From NCBI RefSeq assembly GCF_006715305.1, contig NZ_VFMY01000002.1, positions 248,001-312,000 on the forward strand: a DNA stretch of 64,000 nt, written 5' to 3'. The translations under genes and the position numbers were made by a program. This DNA comes from Arthrobacter sp. SLBN-100. Its GTDB lineage: Bacteria; Actinomycetota; Actinomycetes; Actinomycetales; Micrococcaceae. The notes below the pieces were generated by a model. It ran no database searches. It was not told the DNA's origin and worked only from the letters and a program-made list of their open reading frames with translations. Of the stretch, positions 43,760 to 52,728 are shown piece by piece. Numbering within the stretch: the stretch's first letter is position 1; each line of letters begins with the position of its first letter.

Positions 43760-44001
43760 ATGAGCACGCAGGCACAGAGCATCAAAACTGTGGGAATTCT
43801 TGGCGCCGGCCGCGTCGGTACTGCCGTCGCCCGCCAGGCCCTCAAAGCCGGCTATGAGGTGAGATCGCTACCGCCAAGCCCGCACCGCACTTCCTGCAAA
43901 TGGACATCGGCGGTTTGCCCCATGAACTCTTCATCGAATCCCTTACCCTGCTGGCGACCGAGGCCAAACCCCGCGTCGAACGCTTCCTTGCCGCCAAATG
44001 A
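43760..44001 (+). pseudogene. Fusion debris: NAD(P)/F420-type reductase start joined to an LLM monooxygenase tail
   Basis: ATG 43760 (GAAGGAATCGCAGC upstream) begins a Rossmann fold (VGILGAGRVGTAVARQALKA) as in F420-dependent NADP reductase-like proteins. At ~43862 the sequence jumps, with a frame change, to HFLQMDIGGLPHELFIESLT, the C-terminal end of a luciferase-like monooxygenase, ending TGA at 43999-44001. A large deletion has joined the two genes. Confidence 0.7.
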
Positions 44002-44054
44002 ACCCCAACCCGCTACGACTACACACCACGACGAAGAACGATTAAGGAAATCCC

Positions 44055-45095
44055 ATGGAACTCGGCATCTATACCTTCGGGGAAATCAACCAGCACCCGG
44101 ACGGTAACGCAACCACAGACGTGACCAAGCGCCTGGACCAGTTGGTGGAGCTGGCCCGCAACGCTGACCAAGGCGGGCTGGACGTGATCGCCCTAGGCGA
44201 GCATCACCGCCCCGACTTCGCGCTTTCGGCCCCCGAAGTTGTCCTGGCTGCCATGGCCGCGGTGACTAAACGGATCCGGCTGACCAGCGGCGTCACCGTC
44301 CTGTCCAGCCAGGACCCGGTGCGCGTGTACCAGCAATACGCTACCCTTGACCACCTCTCCCACGGCCGGGCCGAAATCATTGCCGGACGGGGTGCCTTCA
44401 CCGAATCATTTCCCCTCTTCGGCTACGATCTGGCCGACTACGACGAACTCTTCGACGAAAAGCTCAGAATGCTCCTGCAAATCCGCGAGCAGGAAACCCT
44501 CACCTGGCACGGGCGGCACCGCCCCAGACTCGACCACGCACACATCGCCCCGCGCGCCCTACAGAACCCCCTGCCGGTGTGGGTGGGAATCGGCGGCACT
44601 CCGTCCTCGGCCATGCGCGCCGGTGCCTTGGGCTTACCGATGGTGATGGGCTTCTTCACCGGCACCGAAGAATTCATCCCTCGTGTGGAGCTGTACCTAC
44701 GCGCCGCTGAACAAGCCGGGCACGACGCCGCGGGGCTGCGCCTGGGCGCCAGCGGCCACATGTTCATTGGCAAGACTTCCCAGGGCGCCCGAGACGCCTT
44801 CTACCCCTACTACGCCGAGTACCTCCGCCAGATGGGCATAACCGTTTGCGGTACGTTCCCCCGCCAGGCTTACGAGCAGTGGATCCAGCGAGGACTACCC
44901 GTAGGCAGCCCGCAACAAGTCACCGAAGAGATCCTCAAACGCGTCGAACTGCTCGGCATCGACCGGTTCCTCGGCCAGATCGACGTGGGAAACCTGCCCC
45001 CGGCCATGATCAACGAATCCCTCGAACTGTTCATAACCGAGGTGCTCCCCGTCCTCAAACGGGAGACCGCCACCGCTACACCCGCCCCGCGTTAA
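44055..45095 (+). CDS. LLM-class flavin-dependent oxidoreductase
   Basis: A 346-residue bacterial-luciferase-fold enzyme using FMN or F420. The N-terminus has LGIYTFGEI, the loop VIALGEHHRPDFALSAPEVV, RIRLTSGVTVLSSQDPVRVY and SHGRAEIIAGRGAFTESFPL; the C-terminal half has GLPMVMGFFTGTEEFIPRVE. Such enzymes carry out oxygenations or oxidations of small organics. AAGGAAATCC precedes the ATG. The preceding LLM tail and Rossmann start suggest a formerly larger cluster with a flavin/F420 reductase. Confidence 0.88.
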   Translation: MELGIYTFGEINQHPDGNATTDVTKRLDQLVELARNADQGGLDVIALGEHHRPDFALSAPEVVLAAMAAVTKRIRLTSGVTVLSSQDPVRVYQQYATLDHLSHGRAEIIAGRGAFTESFPLFGYDLADYDELFDEKLRMLLQIREQETLTWHGRHRPRLDHAHIAPRALQNPLPVWVGIGGTPSSAMRAGALGLPMVMGFFTGTEEFIPRVELYLRAAEQAGHDAAGLRLGASGHMFIGKTSQGARDAFYPYYAEYLRQMGITVCGTFPRQAYEQWIQRGLPVGSPQQVTEEILKRVELLGIDRFLGQIDVGNLPPAMINESLELFITEVLPVLKRETATATPAPR

Positions 45096-45099
45096 ACCA

Positions 45100-45120
45100 C
45101 TTAGTGCCCAGCGCACTAAG
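45100..45120 (+). terminator. Hairpin after the LLM gene
   Basis: CTTAGTGC (45100-45107) pairs with GCACTAAG (45113-45120), 4 bases after the stop codon. There is no T-tract. Confidence 0.45.
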
Positions 45121-45919
45121 CGCCGGGTAACGGCTGCAACTTGCTGACCACCTTGTGGATGAGGGCTGGGTGGAGAACCGACCCGAGCAGCAGTTCTCGC
45201 ACAACTCCCTCGCTGTACCCCACAAGCTTCATCCATGATGATTCCCGTCACGGCGATTCACCCGTACCTGTGGGCCATCTTCGAACGACCAAGCGACAGA
45301 GTGGTCCGTCAAAACCTTCGACACTGCAGGCCTAAGGAACTCCACCACGGCAGTGACGCCATCAAATACACCTTCCCGGTGCTCGGCCTGAGTTGGAAAA
45401 ACGACTGGGCGGCTTCCCTGCTCTTTCCGGCCTAACCTGACGAAAGGCTGGTATTGCCTGCCTGAATTGGCAGGGCGCGAGGTATAAGTATCGGGCATCG
45501 AGAATTATGTGCCCTTCGGCTGTCAAGCCCCTGTTCGCAATTTGACCTCCGTGGCCGCCGACGGTCTGCTCACGGTCCGGTCAGGCCCGCGGCTTGCGCT
45601 GGCTTGAACGACTATTGCGCCAGGGTAGGCCTCACCAGCGATCCGGGGACGCAATGTGACCAGTCAAGGGTGGAGAAGGGCTATTTTCTCTTGTCCATCA
45701 ACAGGTTGGTGACGCGCATGGTGCACAGCCGCTAACCTACGTCGTTCGCGATGAGCACCTCCTGGGCGGTGAGTGTCCCGTCCAGATGGATAGGGGTGCA
45801 GCTATGGTGATCTGCCCTTGGCGGACGGAACGGTGGTGCGGGGCCGAGGCGTCTATCCCTACGGTGGGCTTGCCCAAGCTGCTGACGTATATCACTGGGT
45901 GTTCAGTCGCTGTCAACGT
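45121..45919. other. Region without recognisable genes
   Basis: Short open frames occur (for example LADHLVDEGWVENRPEQQFS from ~45141) but none has start signals or a known family. Probably decayed DNA. Confidence 0.35.
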
Positions 45920-46130
45920 TTACGTGATCATATCGCCGTCCTGAAACTGCGCGTCGAGAAGCCCGTCCTGCCGGACTTCTCGACGCCTGTCCACAACGAA
46001 TCCGGTTGTTTCAGGGATCGAGAAGGTCTCCGACAGAAAGTTCGCAGTGCTTGATTCAGGATGGCAGCTGACTCCCATGCTACGAAGTGGCCGGCATCTT
46101 GAATGATCGAGCCTTTCTCGGTAGCGAACC
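45920..46130 (-). pseudogene. Alpha/beta-hydrolase C-terminal fragment
   Basis: The minus strand reads IIQDAGHFVAWESAAILNQA then LRTF, the catalytic-His end of an alpha/beta hydrolase (GHFVAWE). It then continues in another frame as LSETFSIPETTGFVVDRRRE to a stop at 45920. The N-terminal part is cut away at ~46105, where an alcohol dehydrogenase fragment begins on the other strand. Confidence 0.6.
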
Positions 46131-46733
46131 ACGGCGTGAACACCGCCCAGCCTAAGCCGGGGGAGCGTGCCCTGATCTACGGTGCCGGTGCCATCGGTCT
46201 TGGCGTGCTGGCGAACCTCCGGGCAAAAGGCATTGAGGAGATCGTGGTTATCGACATCGTCCAGAACCGCCTGGACGTGGTCGCGGAGATGGGCGGCATC
46301 CCGGTCCCTGGCAAGGACGGACGCGATCCAGTTTGTGCTCGACCGCTTCGGCTCCGTCGAGGACATGATGGGCAACCTGAAGCCGGACGTCGATATATTC
46401 TTCGACGCGGCCGGCGCTCCGAACGCGCTCCAGGACTACATCCGCAGCGGCAAGCCGGGCTCGCGCATGGTGGTCATCGCAGTGTCCGCCAACACCAATA
46501 CGGTAGAGATCCCGCAATCGGCGTTCGTGCTCTCCGAGCTGAGCATCCTTGGCTCGATGGCGTTTAATGCAGAGGACAACAAGCAGGTCATCGAGTACAT
46601 CGCGGAGGGGCGGTACGACCCGACGCCGGTCGTCACGCACCACTTCGCGCAGGAGGACGCGGCAAAGGCGTTCGAGACCGCGGTGGAGCACAAAGACGAG
46701 GCCATCAAGGTCGTCATCGACGTCCACCCGTGA
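46103..46733 (+). pseudogene. Zinc-type alcohol dehydrogenase, truncated and frameshifted
   Basis: Starts abruptly at MIEPFSVANHGVNTAQPKPG followed by the Rossmann site IYGAGAIGLGVLANLRAKGI. At ~46310 it changes frame and continues QFVLDRFGSVEDMMGNLKPD, FDAAGAPNALQDYI, LGSMAFNAEDNKQVIEYIAE to a normal C-terminus (IKVVIDVHP). The catalytic-zinc N-terminal ~150 residues are missing. Confidence 0.8.
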
Positions 46734-47208
46734 TGCCGGTGGACAAGGAGGTGTACCAGCTTCACTTAGCACCCAGCACACCGGGGGCGTAGGCGGCGCG
46801 GACGCTCCCGGACTTAGCGGCCAGCAGGTTAATGGCGGCCCCCGCGCGGACGGCAGCACCACGGCAGGGCGTTTCGGGTAGCGGCGCAGCTGGGCTGACT
46901 GGGACAGTTCCCCGGCGGAGGTACGCGGGCGGCCTGCGCCCAGCCGGCATGGTCGCCATGACCAGTAATCAAGGGGATGCTTTGCGCCGTGCTCATTGAA
47001 ACGACTGCGTCGTTCCGTTTCGGCCCCCGTCCTCCCGCTCCAAGACAACGGTCACAAAAGTGCGGGCAACCGGAAGGTCACCAGCCCGCGGCGTGACTCC
47101 GTCGTGACGGGTCGCGTGACAGCTCCGGACAGTCGTCGACCACGCTGACCGGGCCGTGTGCCTGCAACTGCCCCGCGCTCCGCGCTCCGCATCGAATAGA
47201 GTGCTGGA
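46734..47208. other. Region without recognisable genes
   Basis: High-GC decayed-looking DNA. One minus frame (46762-46959) contains RAGAAINLLAAKSGSVRAAY with coding-like composition but no identifiable family or start. Confidence 0.3.
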
Positions 47209-47724
47209 ATGGACTCCGCTGAGACAGCTGCTCCCGATGACGTTACCTCCGAACTGGACCGCCCTCCCCTAGGCACCCTCGCGGGAGTTCTGCACCGTGC
47301 ACTTACCCATCACGTCGCCCAGCGAATCGAGGATATCGGGGGATCGGTCACCCGTCCCGCGCACCTCTATGTGCTGCGGGCGCTGAGCCCCGACAGTGCC
47401 AGTGTGACCGAGCTCGCGGAGCGGTGCGATGCCTCGAAGCAAGCGATCAGCCAGGTTCTCGACGTGCTCGATCGCCTGAACCTGACCCGGCGCGTGCGAG
47501 ACCCCCAAGACGGCCGGGGCAAGCTGGTGGAGCTGACACCGGAGGGGCGGGAGGCGCTGGCGGTGGCCGTGCGGGCGTGGGGTGACGTCGAGCGCGAGTG
47601 GGCCGACCTGATCGGCGGCCAGTCCGAGATGCAACGTGTGCGGGAGGCAATGCTGTCGTTCGTGGAACGTCACGGCGACTACCGGCGCGGCGACCGACAC
47701 CCCCGGATCCGCCCCATCTGGTAG
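47209..47724 (+). CDS. MarR-family regulator
   Basis: A 171-residue winged-helix regulator: GSVTRPAHLYVLRALSPDSA, the recognition helix region ELAERCDASKQAISQVLDVL and wing RVRDPQDGRGKLVELTPEG. The C-terminal basic tail (RRGDRHPRIRPIW) is unusual. It is separate from the two MarR genes at 42-43 kb and differs in sequence. It may regulate the minus-strand catabolic genes beyond 48 kb, but no operator was seen. Confidence 0.85.
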   Translation: MDSAETAAPDDVTSELDRPPLGTLAGVLHRALTHHVAQRIEDIGGSVTRPAHLYVLRALSPDSASVTELAERCDASKQAISQVLDVLDRLNLTRRVRDPQDGRGKLVELTPEGREALAVAVRAWGDVEREWADLIGGQSEMQRVREAMLSFVERHGDYRRGDRHPRIRPIW

Positions 47725-47793
47725 CCGCGTTCCAGCCGGCCCCGGGCCGGAGGAAGTCGATGGTGTCGTTCAGATACATCTACCCGATCCGCG

Positions 47794-47900
47794 TCAGAAA
47801 ACCGTGGTCGCGGTTCCCCCGCCGTCAACGTTCAGTGTCTGGCCGGTGATGTACCGTGCGTCGGTGGAGACCAGATAGGCGATGGTCCGCAGGCAGATCT
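47794..47900 (-). pseudogene. SDR oxidoreductase C-terminal fragment
   Basis: The minus strand ends AYLVSTDARYITGQTLNVDG then GGTATTVF, the C-terminus of a short-chain dehydrogenase very like the end of the SDR at 60697-61473 (AYLVSADASYLTGQTLYIDG). Upstream it runs into unrelated DNA. Its likely N-terminal counterpart lies at 48520-48870. Confidence 0.75.
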
Positions 47901-48072
47901 CCCTGTTGTGCCCGTCCTTCACCGCGTTAGATACACGGCAGGAGATTGAGATGCATAAGGCACGCCGTGAGTCCACCGTCTAAGGGAACCCTGTTCCGGT
48001 TAGCCTTGGGCCACCCTTTAGCCAGCTAGGGAATGATTCGACCTAGGAAAAGAGGACCCAGGCAGATGCCAC

Positions 48073-48285
48073 ATGAAGGGATCGTGCGACGTTCCTACCA
48101 CGCTTCAAGTGGCGGCCGCCGAGGAGTTGAAGGCTGTAGCGAACGCGACCGGCGAAGACCGGGGTGGCCTCATTGGACGCGCTGTCCATAACTACCTGCA
48201 AACCATGACCTTGACACAATCACTGGTCGAGAGGTTTGGGAATGCCTATCGCCGAGGCCCGTTAAAGACTGAAGGCCCGCACTAG
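48073..48285 (+). CDS. Small ribbon-helix-helix-like protein
   Basis: A 70-residue protein: VPTTLQVAAAEELKAVANAT, then GGLIGRAVHNYLQTM, the strand-helix-helix order of CopG/Arc-type DNA-binding proteins. No clean ribosome binding site was seen before ATG 48073. The stop codon lies inside the loop of a strong hairpin. It sits within a split SDR pseudogene, so it probably arrived by insertion; it could be an antitoxin without its toxin. Confidence 0.45.
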   Translation: MKGSCDVPTTLQVAAAEELKAVANATGEDRGGLIGRAVHNYLQTMTLTQSLVERFGNAYRRGPLKTEGPH

Positions 48286-48297
48286 GCGGGCCTTCAA
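48271..48297 (+). terminator. Hairpin terminator of the small RHH-like gene
   Basis: A perfect 10-bp stem GAAGGCCCGC (48271-48280) pairs with 48286-48295, with a 5-base loop containing the gene's TAG. Confidence 0.6.
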
Positions 48298-48519
48298 GGA
48301 GTATGCGGTTCAGACCCAGTTCTCGGCAGGACAGATCTAAACCTTATATAACACCCACCCGGGGATGGTTCTTTCGCCCCCCCCAAAGGAAGCGGACTGC
48401 CTCTATCGTACCGAAGGGGTCAACGCCTGCTCTCCAGGGTTTCTGTTGTCACGTCACACCGGAACAGGCAGACGTGGTGGTCACAAGATGCTATTCACTC
48501 CCCCGGGCAAGGCATATGA

Positions 48520-48870
48520 CGTGCTGCGCCGCCGCAACGCCCGGGAGGCCTGGCCCTACTACAGACCTCCCGCCTTCGCCATGGTGTAACGGCCGCGCCT
48601 AGGGGTGTGGTGTCCACCGTGTTGCTCGAGATGATCACGGTGTCGCCTACGCACGGTGTTGACCATAGTGGCGACGGCCCCAGATCGTCGATCGAGGCCT
48701 GGTACGCGGACGTGGTGCCGCCGCTCGCCGAATCTCCTTGACGACTTGATCGGCGGCGTCGCGATCGCGGCAGTAATGACCGCGACCGCGGCGCCGTCAG
48801 CAGCCAACCGCAACGAGACGGCAAGGCCGACGCCGCGGATCCCCCGGTGACAGGGCGACGCGGCCCTTCA
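48520..48870 (-). pseudogene. SDR oxidoreductase N-terminal remnant
   Basis: Frameshifted minus-strand pieces follow the SDR at 60697-61473: RLAADGAAVAV, ASGGTTSAYQASIDDLG (compare AAGGSAVAYQASIGDLA), TVIISSNTVDTTP (compare IVMVSSNTAASAP) and YTMAKAGGL. Several deletions. Together with the C-terminal piece at 47794 it is one split, dead SDR gene. Confidence 0.75.
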
Positions 48871-48983
48871 GGATTTGTTCTCGTTTTGGCTCCACTCGGT
48901 GGGGTTCAATGATCGAGCTATTCTTCGCCGTAAAGCGGCTCGGGAAGCCGGCGCGAGTAGCGCGTCAGCTCCGTCGACCAGGG

Positions 48984-50636
48984 TTAGCGGCCGGCAACAG
49001 CTGGCGCTTCGACCATCGCCGACTCGTCGTCCTTGCCGCCGGACGCGTGGAGGGCAGCGCGGTAGGCCGAGACCAGCGCATAGGCGACGTTGTGCCCCCC
49101 CGACCAGGCCGCCTCGCCCCACGGGCCGGCCACGCAGGTGCCGACGCCGTACAGTCCTTTGACCACGGTTCCGTCAGCACGCACCACACGGCCATGCGGA
49201 TCGGTGATCGCGCCACCGACTGTTTCGAACAGGCCCGGGCCGAGAATCGCGGCGTGATAAGGGCCCTCGGCCGACAAGGCGCGCATCGTCGGATTCACGC
49301 CGGAGCCCTGCGCGAAGAAGCCACCGAGGGCGAGCTGGGCTGGCGTCGAGCCACGACCGAAGTCCTCGTCGATCCCGGACGCGGCGAATCCGGCGTAACG
49401 AGTCAGGGTGGTCTGCAGTGAGGCGCCGAAGTCGCTGTCAAGCTCGCTACCGCCCAGTGCCCGCGGCAGCGCCACGAGTCGCTTCGCGATCTCGGTCTCG
49501 AGGTCCTCCAGCGTGTCGGCAGTGATCACCCAGTATGGGTCTGCTCCGGCAGCCGGGACCGGGTTGCCCAGCGCATCGGCGCCGTATCGGTTGTGGACAT
49601 CCTCGTCCCAGATGGCGATCAGCGGGAGGTTGGGGTATGTGGACTTGCTTTCGCTCCCCTCGAAGAACGCCCGGCCGAGGTCGTGATACGAGGCGGTCTC
49701 GCTGCACACCCTGTTGCCGTACCGGTTGACCACAATCAGGGCATCTCCCGGAAGAACGAAGCTTCCGCGGAAGTCGTCGCCTTCGCGTTCAATGCGCTCG
49801 ACCAGAATGGGGGTCTGCATCGCTAGGTTCATACTGGCGAAGTCCGCGCCGACGCTGCGGGTGAGGTCCAGGAAATCACCGGTGTTGGTCGGAGCAGCGC
49901 ACGTCCCGATGTAGGGGCGGTCGAGGTAACGTTGGCGAAGCTCGGCGTTCTGCGCGAAGCTGCCGGTCGCTCCGATGACACCACGCCTGGCCTGCACTCG
50001 GAGTCCGTCATGATGTCCGCCGAGAACGGCGCCTACCACCGAGCCCTCATCATCGGTCACGAGATCTGCGAGCTTGGTGTCGAAGCGGATCTCGATGTTC
50101 GCTCGCTGTGTGGCCTCGTGGAGTTCCTGGACCAGAACCAGGCCGCCGATCGGACTGAGATTACCGTTGGTGGGGAACAGCGTCCGCCCGACCGGGGATT
50201 CGTCTTCCTCGAGATGTCCGTAGAAGTCGGGGAACTCCGCCGCGTGCGATACGTCGATCGCTCCGAGCGAGACCAGGGTGCTGACCGCGTCCGCAGCATT
50301 GTCGTAATGGGCCGCGAGTCCGTCAAACTCCCATTGCGGCAGGCCCAATGTTTCATGCGTCGGATCGTAGAGAGACGGCCTGCTGAGCCGAGCCATGTAG
50401 CGCAGGGCAGCGTCGCGGGGATCAGCGATGCCTAGCTCCTGCATGAAGTGGTTGTTCGGCACCCACATGAAGCCGAACGACTTCTTTGTGGTGCCGCCGA
50501 CCTGGGGGGCCTTCTCGACGATCAGGACCTTCGCGCCGCGCGACGCTGCGATCACCGCTGCCGCAAGGCCACCGGCTCCGGTGCCCGCGACGACTACGTC
50601 GTAGATTTCGTCCCACTTTTCGGGTACTGACTGCAT
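48984..50636 (-). CDS. FAD-dependent dehydrogenase, 3-ketosteroid-dehydrogenase-like
   Basis: A 550-residue flavoprotein of the FAD-binding dehydrogenase/fumarate reductase superfamily. The N-terminus has DVVVAGTGAGGLAAAVIAAS and VEKAPQVGGTTKKSFGFMWV. Middle and C-terminal FAD blocks are RGVIGATGSFAQNAE, GGAITDPHGRVVRADGTVVK and GLYGVGTCVAGPWGEAAWSG. It likely introduces a double bond next to a carbonyl of a cyclic substrate; it need not be a steroid. GAGGAGACAGG precedes the ATG. A SnoaL-like gene fragment is just upstream in the same direction, as at 18.1-18.3 kb. Confidence 0.85.
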   Translation of the reverse strand: MQSVPEKWDEIYDVVVAGTGAGGLAAAVIAASRGAKVLIVEKAPQVGGTTKKSFGFMWVPNNHFMQELGIADPRDAALRYMARLSRPSLYDPTHETLGLPQWEFDGLAAHYDNAADAVSTLVSLGAIDVSHAAEFPDFYGHLEEDESPVGRTLFPTNGNLSPIGGLVLVQELHEATQRANIEIRFDTKLADLVTDDEGSVVGAVLGGHHDGLRVQARRGVIGATGSFAQNAELRQRYLDRPYIGTCAAPTNTGDFLDLTRSVGADFASMNLAMQTPILVERIEREGDDFRGSFVLPGDALIVVNRYGNRVCSETASYHDLGRAFFEGSESKSTYPNLPLIAIWDEDVHNRYGADALGNPVPAAGADPYWVITADTLEDLETEIAKRLVALPRALGGSELDSDFGASLQTTLTRYAGFAASGIDEDFGRGSTPAQLALGGFFAQGSGVNPTMRALSAEGPYHAAILGPGLFETVGGAITDPHGRVVRADGTVVKGLYGVGTCVAGPWGEAAWSGGHNVAYALVSAYRAALHASGGKDDESAMVEAPAVAGR

Positions 50637-50723
50637 AACCTGTCTCCTCTTTGATGACGGGTGTCATGTCGTTTGTCTGTTGGTACTTACTGGGTGTGGT
50701 CCAATGTGCGGACCGGTGGTGGT

Positions 50724-50862
50724 TCAGCTCGATGGGTTCGAACGGCTCGTGTCGACGTACACCCGCCAGCCGGTCATCAGCCCTTCGCCGTCATAGGCGG
50801 AGATGGAGCAGCCCCGCACTGCGACAGGGGTCCCGCCTTGCTGGTATCGCGGCAAGTCACGA
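50724..50862 (-). pseudogene. SnoaL-like (NTF2 fold) protein, C-terminal fragment
   Basis: The minus strand reads GGTPVAVRGCSISAYDGEGL, MTGWRVYVDTSRSNPSS and stops at TGA (50724-50726). This is the last ~45 residues of a SnoaL/ketosteroid-isomerase-like fold. The upstream remainder is not found. It ends 88 bases before the FAD dehydrogenase start. Confidence 0.65.
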
Positions 50863-51427
50863 TTCTGTCTGCTGCGCTCGTCGTGACGGACGTCACGCCG
50901 CCAGTAGCGATACTGTCCTATGAATGGGAAGAAGTCAACAGGCTTGACGTTTTTCCTGATGCACGGTCTGATGAAATCGAGGCCGATGCCGTGAATCTCC
51001 CACTACCTCCGGCCATTCCCGCCGCTCGGTGACCCCGATAGGCGGTGGCCCAGGAGCCTTGGAGCTTGGGGGCGTTTGATCGCCCTAAGGATAGGCTGTC
51101 AACGGGCTAAACGAAAGAGCATGCATCAGTGCGCCCGACTGGAATGGATCGTCCGTGCCGCGGAACTGCCTCGTGCCGGCAATGCGAGGCTGTCCCTGGT
51201 ACCAGGGGAGAAATCTCAGACCGGTATAGGCTCCATCGTCTTGTGTACAGAGAACGCGACGCGGCCATCAACAAAGCCGGTTCCATCTGGAGACGACACA
51301 TCTTCCTGCGGCCGCAACTGACGATATTCAGACGGTTCTGGCTTTCTCGCACTCCTTACGCATCACCGCACGGTTAGACCGCGTCGATTACTCGCTGGGT
51401 CAAGAAAAGTGAGCAACCTGGAGTAAC
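50863..51427. other. Region without recognisable genes
   Basis: Several short frames exist on both strands, none with start signals or known family; probably decayed DNA at a recombination junction. Confidence 0.35.
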
Positions 51428-51871
51428 TCATGGCAAGTTCGGCGCTGCATGCTCTCGAACCATCCTCTGGAGAATTCCACTGAGCGCCTCCTGCCCCGTC
51501 GGCCCGGGAGGAACCATCGTCAGGCGAGGGAAGTCCGCCACCAGCACTGGCAAAGCCCAGCGCCGCCCTTCCGCGACAACCACCACTTCGACTTCCACCG
51601 AAGGCTCCAACTCCATCAACTGCCCCAGCATGACCGTAAGGGACCAGATTTCCTCCGGGTTGTAATCCACGACGGCAACGAGCGCCCGCAATGCTGGGGG
51701 TGCCGGCACGTCGACGTACTCCAACCGCGCCTCTTGTGTCACTGCCCGGAGCCATTCGCGAGCGGCAAAAGTGTCGCGGTGGTTGATACGTTCAAACGCC
51801 GATGCCGTAGACCCTGCCCGGATTGCCCCATGCCAGAGATCGACGTTTTTCCCCACGTTCATCCAGACCAT
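51428..51871 (-). CDS. Hypothetical protein (possibly partial)
   Basis: An open frame of ~148 codons with strong coding character (AAREWLRAVTQEARLEYVDV, PPALRALVAVVDYNPEEIWS, MELEPSVEVEVVVVAEGRRW). No recognised family, no signal peptide or membrane helix. No ribosome binding site before ATG 51871 or 51862, and its upstream side abuts the broken FAH gene, so the N-terminus may have been replaced by a deletion junction. Confidence 0.4.
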   Translation of the reverse strand: MVWMNVGKNVDLWHGAIRAGSTASAFERINHRDTFAAREWLRAVTQEARLEYVDVPAPPALRALVAVVDYNPEEIWSLTVMLGQLMELEPSVEVEVVVVAEGRRWALPVLVADFPRLTMVPPGPTGQEALSGILQRMVREHAAPNLP

Positions 51872-51899
51872 TGTGGGCGCTGGCGTATGAACTGGACAT

Positions 51900-52652
51900 T
51901 TTTGCGGAATCACTCTGCGACGCTCCATGGGCGCCCGGCCCAAAAACGGAAGCCGGCGGTCGCGATAACGTTGCTGGATTCGAGTGTCAACATGTCGGTG
52001 ATGTGGTTGACGATCTTCTCGACACTGTGGCTGAGGCCGCTGGTGTTGCCCCTTCTGCATGGGTGTGCCGTTGCCAAGCGTCGTTACCTGTAGGTTGGCC
52101 GGGATGTCGCCGAGTGTCGGCGGTGGTGATTGCAAAATTGGGGCTGTTCTTGTCCGAGTTCTTGCCCCAGGTGACCTGTGATGTTCCTAGTTGTTTTCGG
52201 CGGGCGCTGAGGTCGTTAGCTGCGTAGCCGAGCACGCCATCGATTGCGGTTTTTTCGGTCCCAGCCCAGACGCGTTCTCCGACGACGGCGGCGAGTTCGA
52301 CTTCCCCATCGAAACCGCGGTCATTCGGCGGCGCCGGCACCGTAACAGCTTCCGTGATCAGTGATTGCTGCCAGCGCCCGAAAATCAGCGGGTTCGGAAC
52401 GTCGAGTCGGCTGTGCTCCTTCCCTTCGCCGGCGTGGCTGTGGTAATTGATTCCTACGAAGAAGACTCGGGCGGAGTCCGAAACGGCCGGCACCGCTTCG
52501 ATCTTGTCGAGTCGGAAGGTGTCACCGCACCTGCGCATGGTGGCATGCCAATCGGCGTAAAAGTCGGTTGCATAGCCTAGATCGCGGACGACCTCGACTT
52601 CGACGGCCCCGATGTGTCGGTGCCCGTTGTCAACAGATCCGATCAGTTGCAT
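51900..52652 (-). pseudogene. Fumarylacetoacetate-hydrolase-family protein, frameshifted
   Basis: The first ~170 codons from ATG 52652 are good: FFVGINYHSHAGEGKEHSRL, PLIFGRWQQSLI, FDGEVELAAVVGERVW (metal-binding Glu residues) and VLGYAANDLSARRKQ. After SDKNSPNFAITTADT the frame changes to LGDIPANLQVTTLGNGTPMQ, and again to VEKIVNHITDMLTLESSNVI, then it is lost. The family hydrolyses or isomerises 2-oxo/hydroxy dienoic acids from ring cleavage, which suits the neighbouring dioxygenases. AGAGAGAACAATTAG precedes the ATG. Confidence 0.8.
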
Positions 52653-52728
52653 CTAATTGTTCTCTCTCGGTTAGGACCCTATATCAACGGCGTGCGGCGC
52701 TGTTCCTGCGGATAGGTATGTGGGCAGT

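Noticed and set aside
48374..48386. Run of eight or more C residues (CCCCCCCC)
   Set aside because: A homopolymer in high-GC DNA; could be an assembly artefact and shows no gene or phase-variation context.
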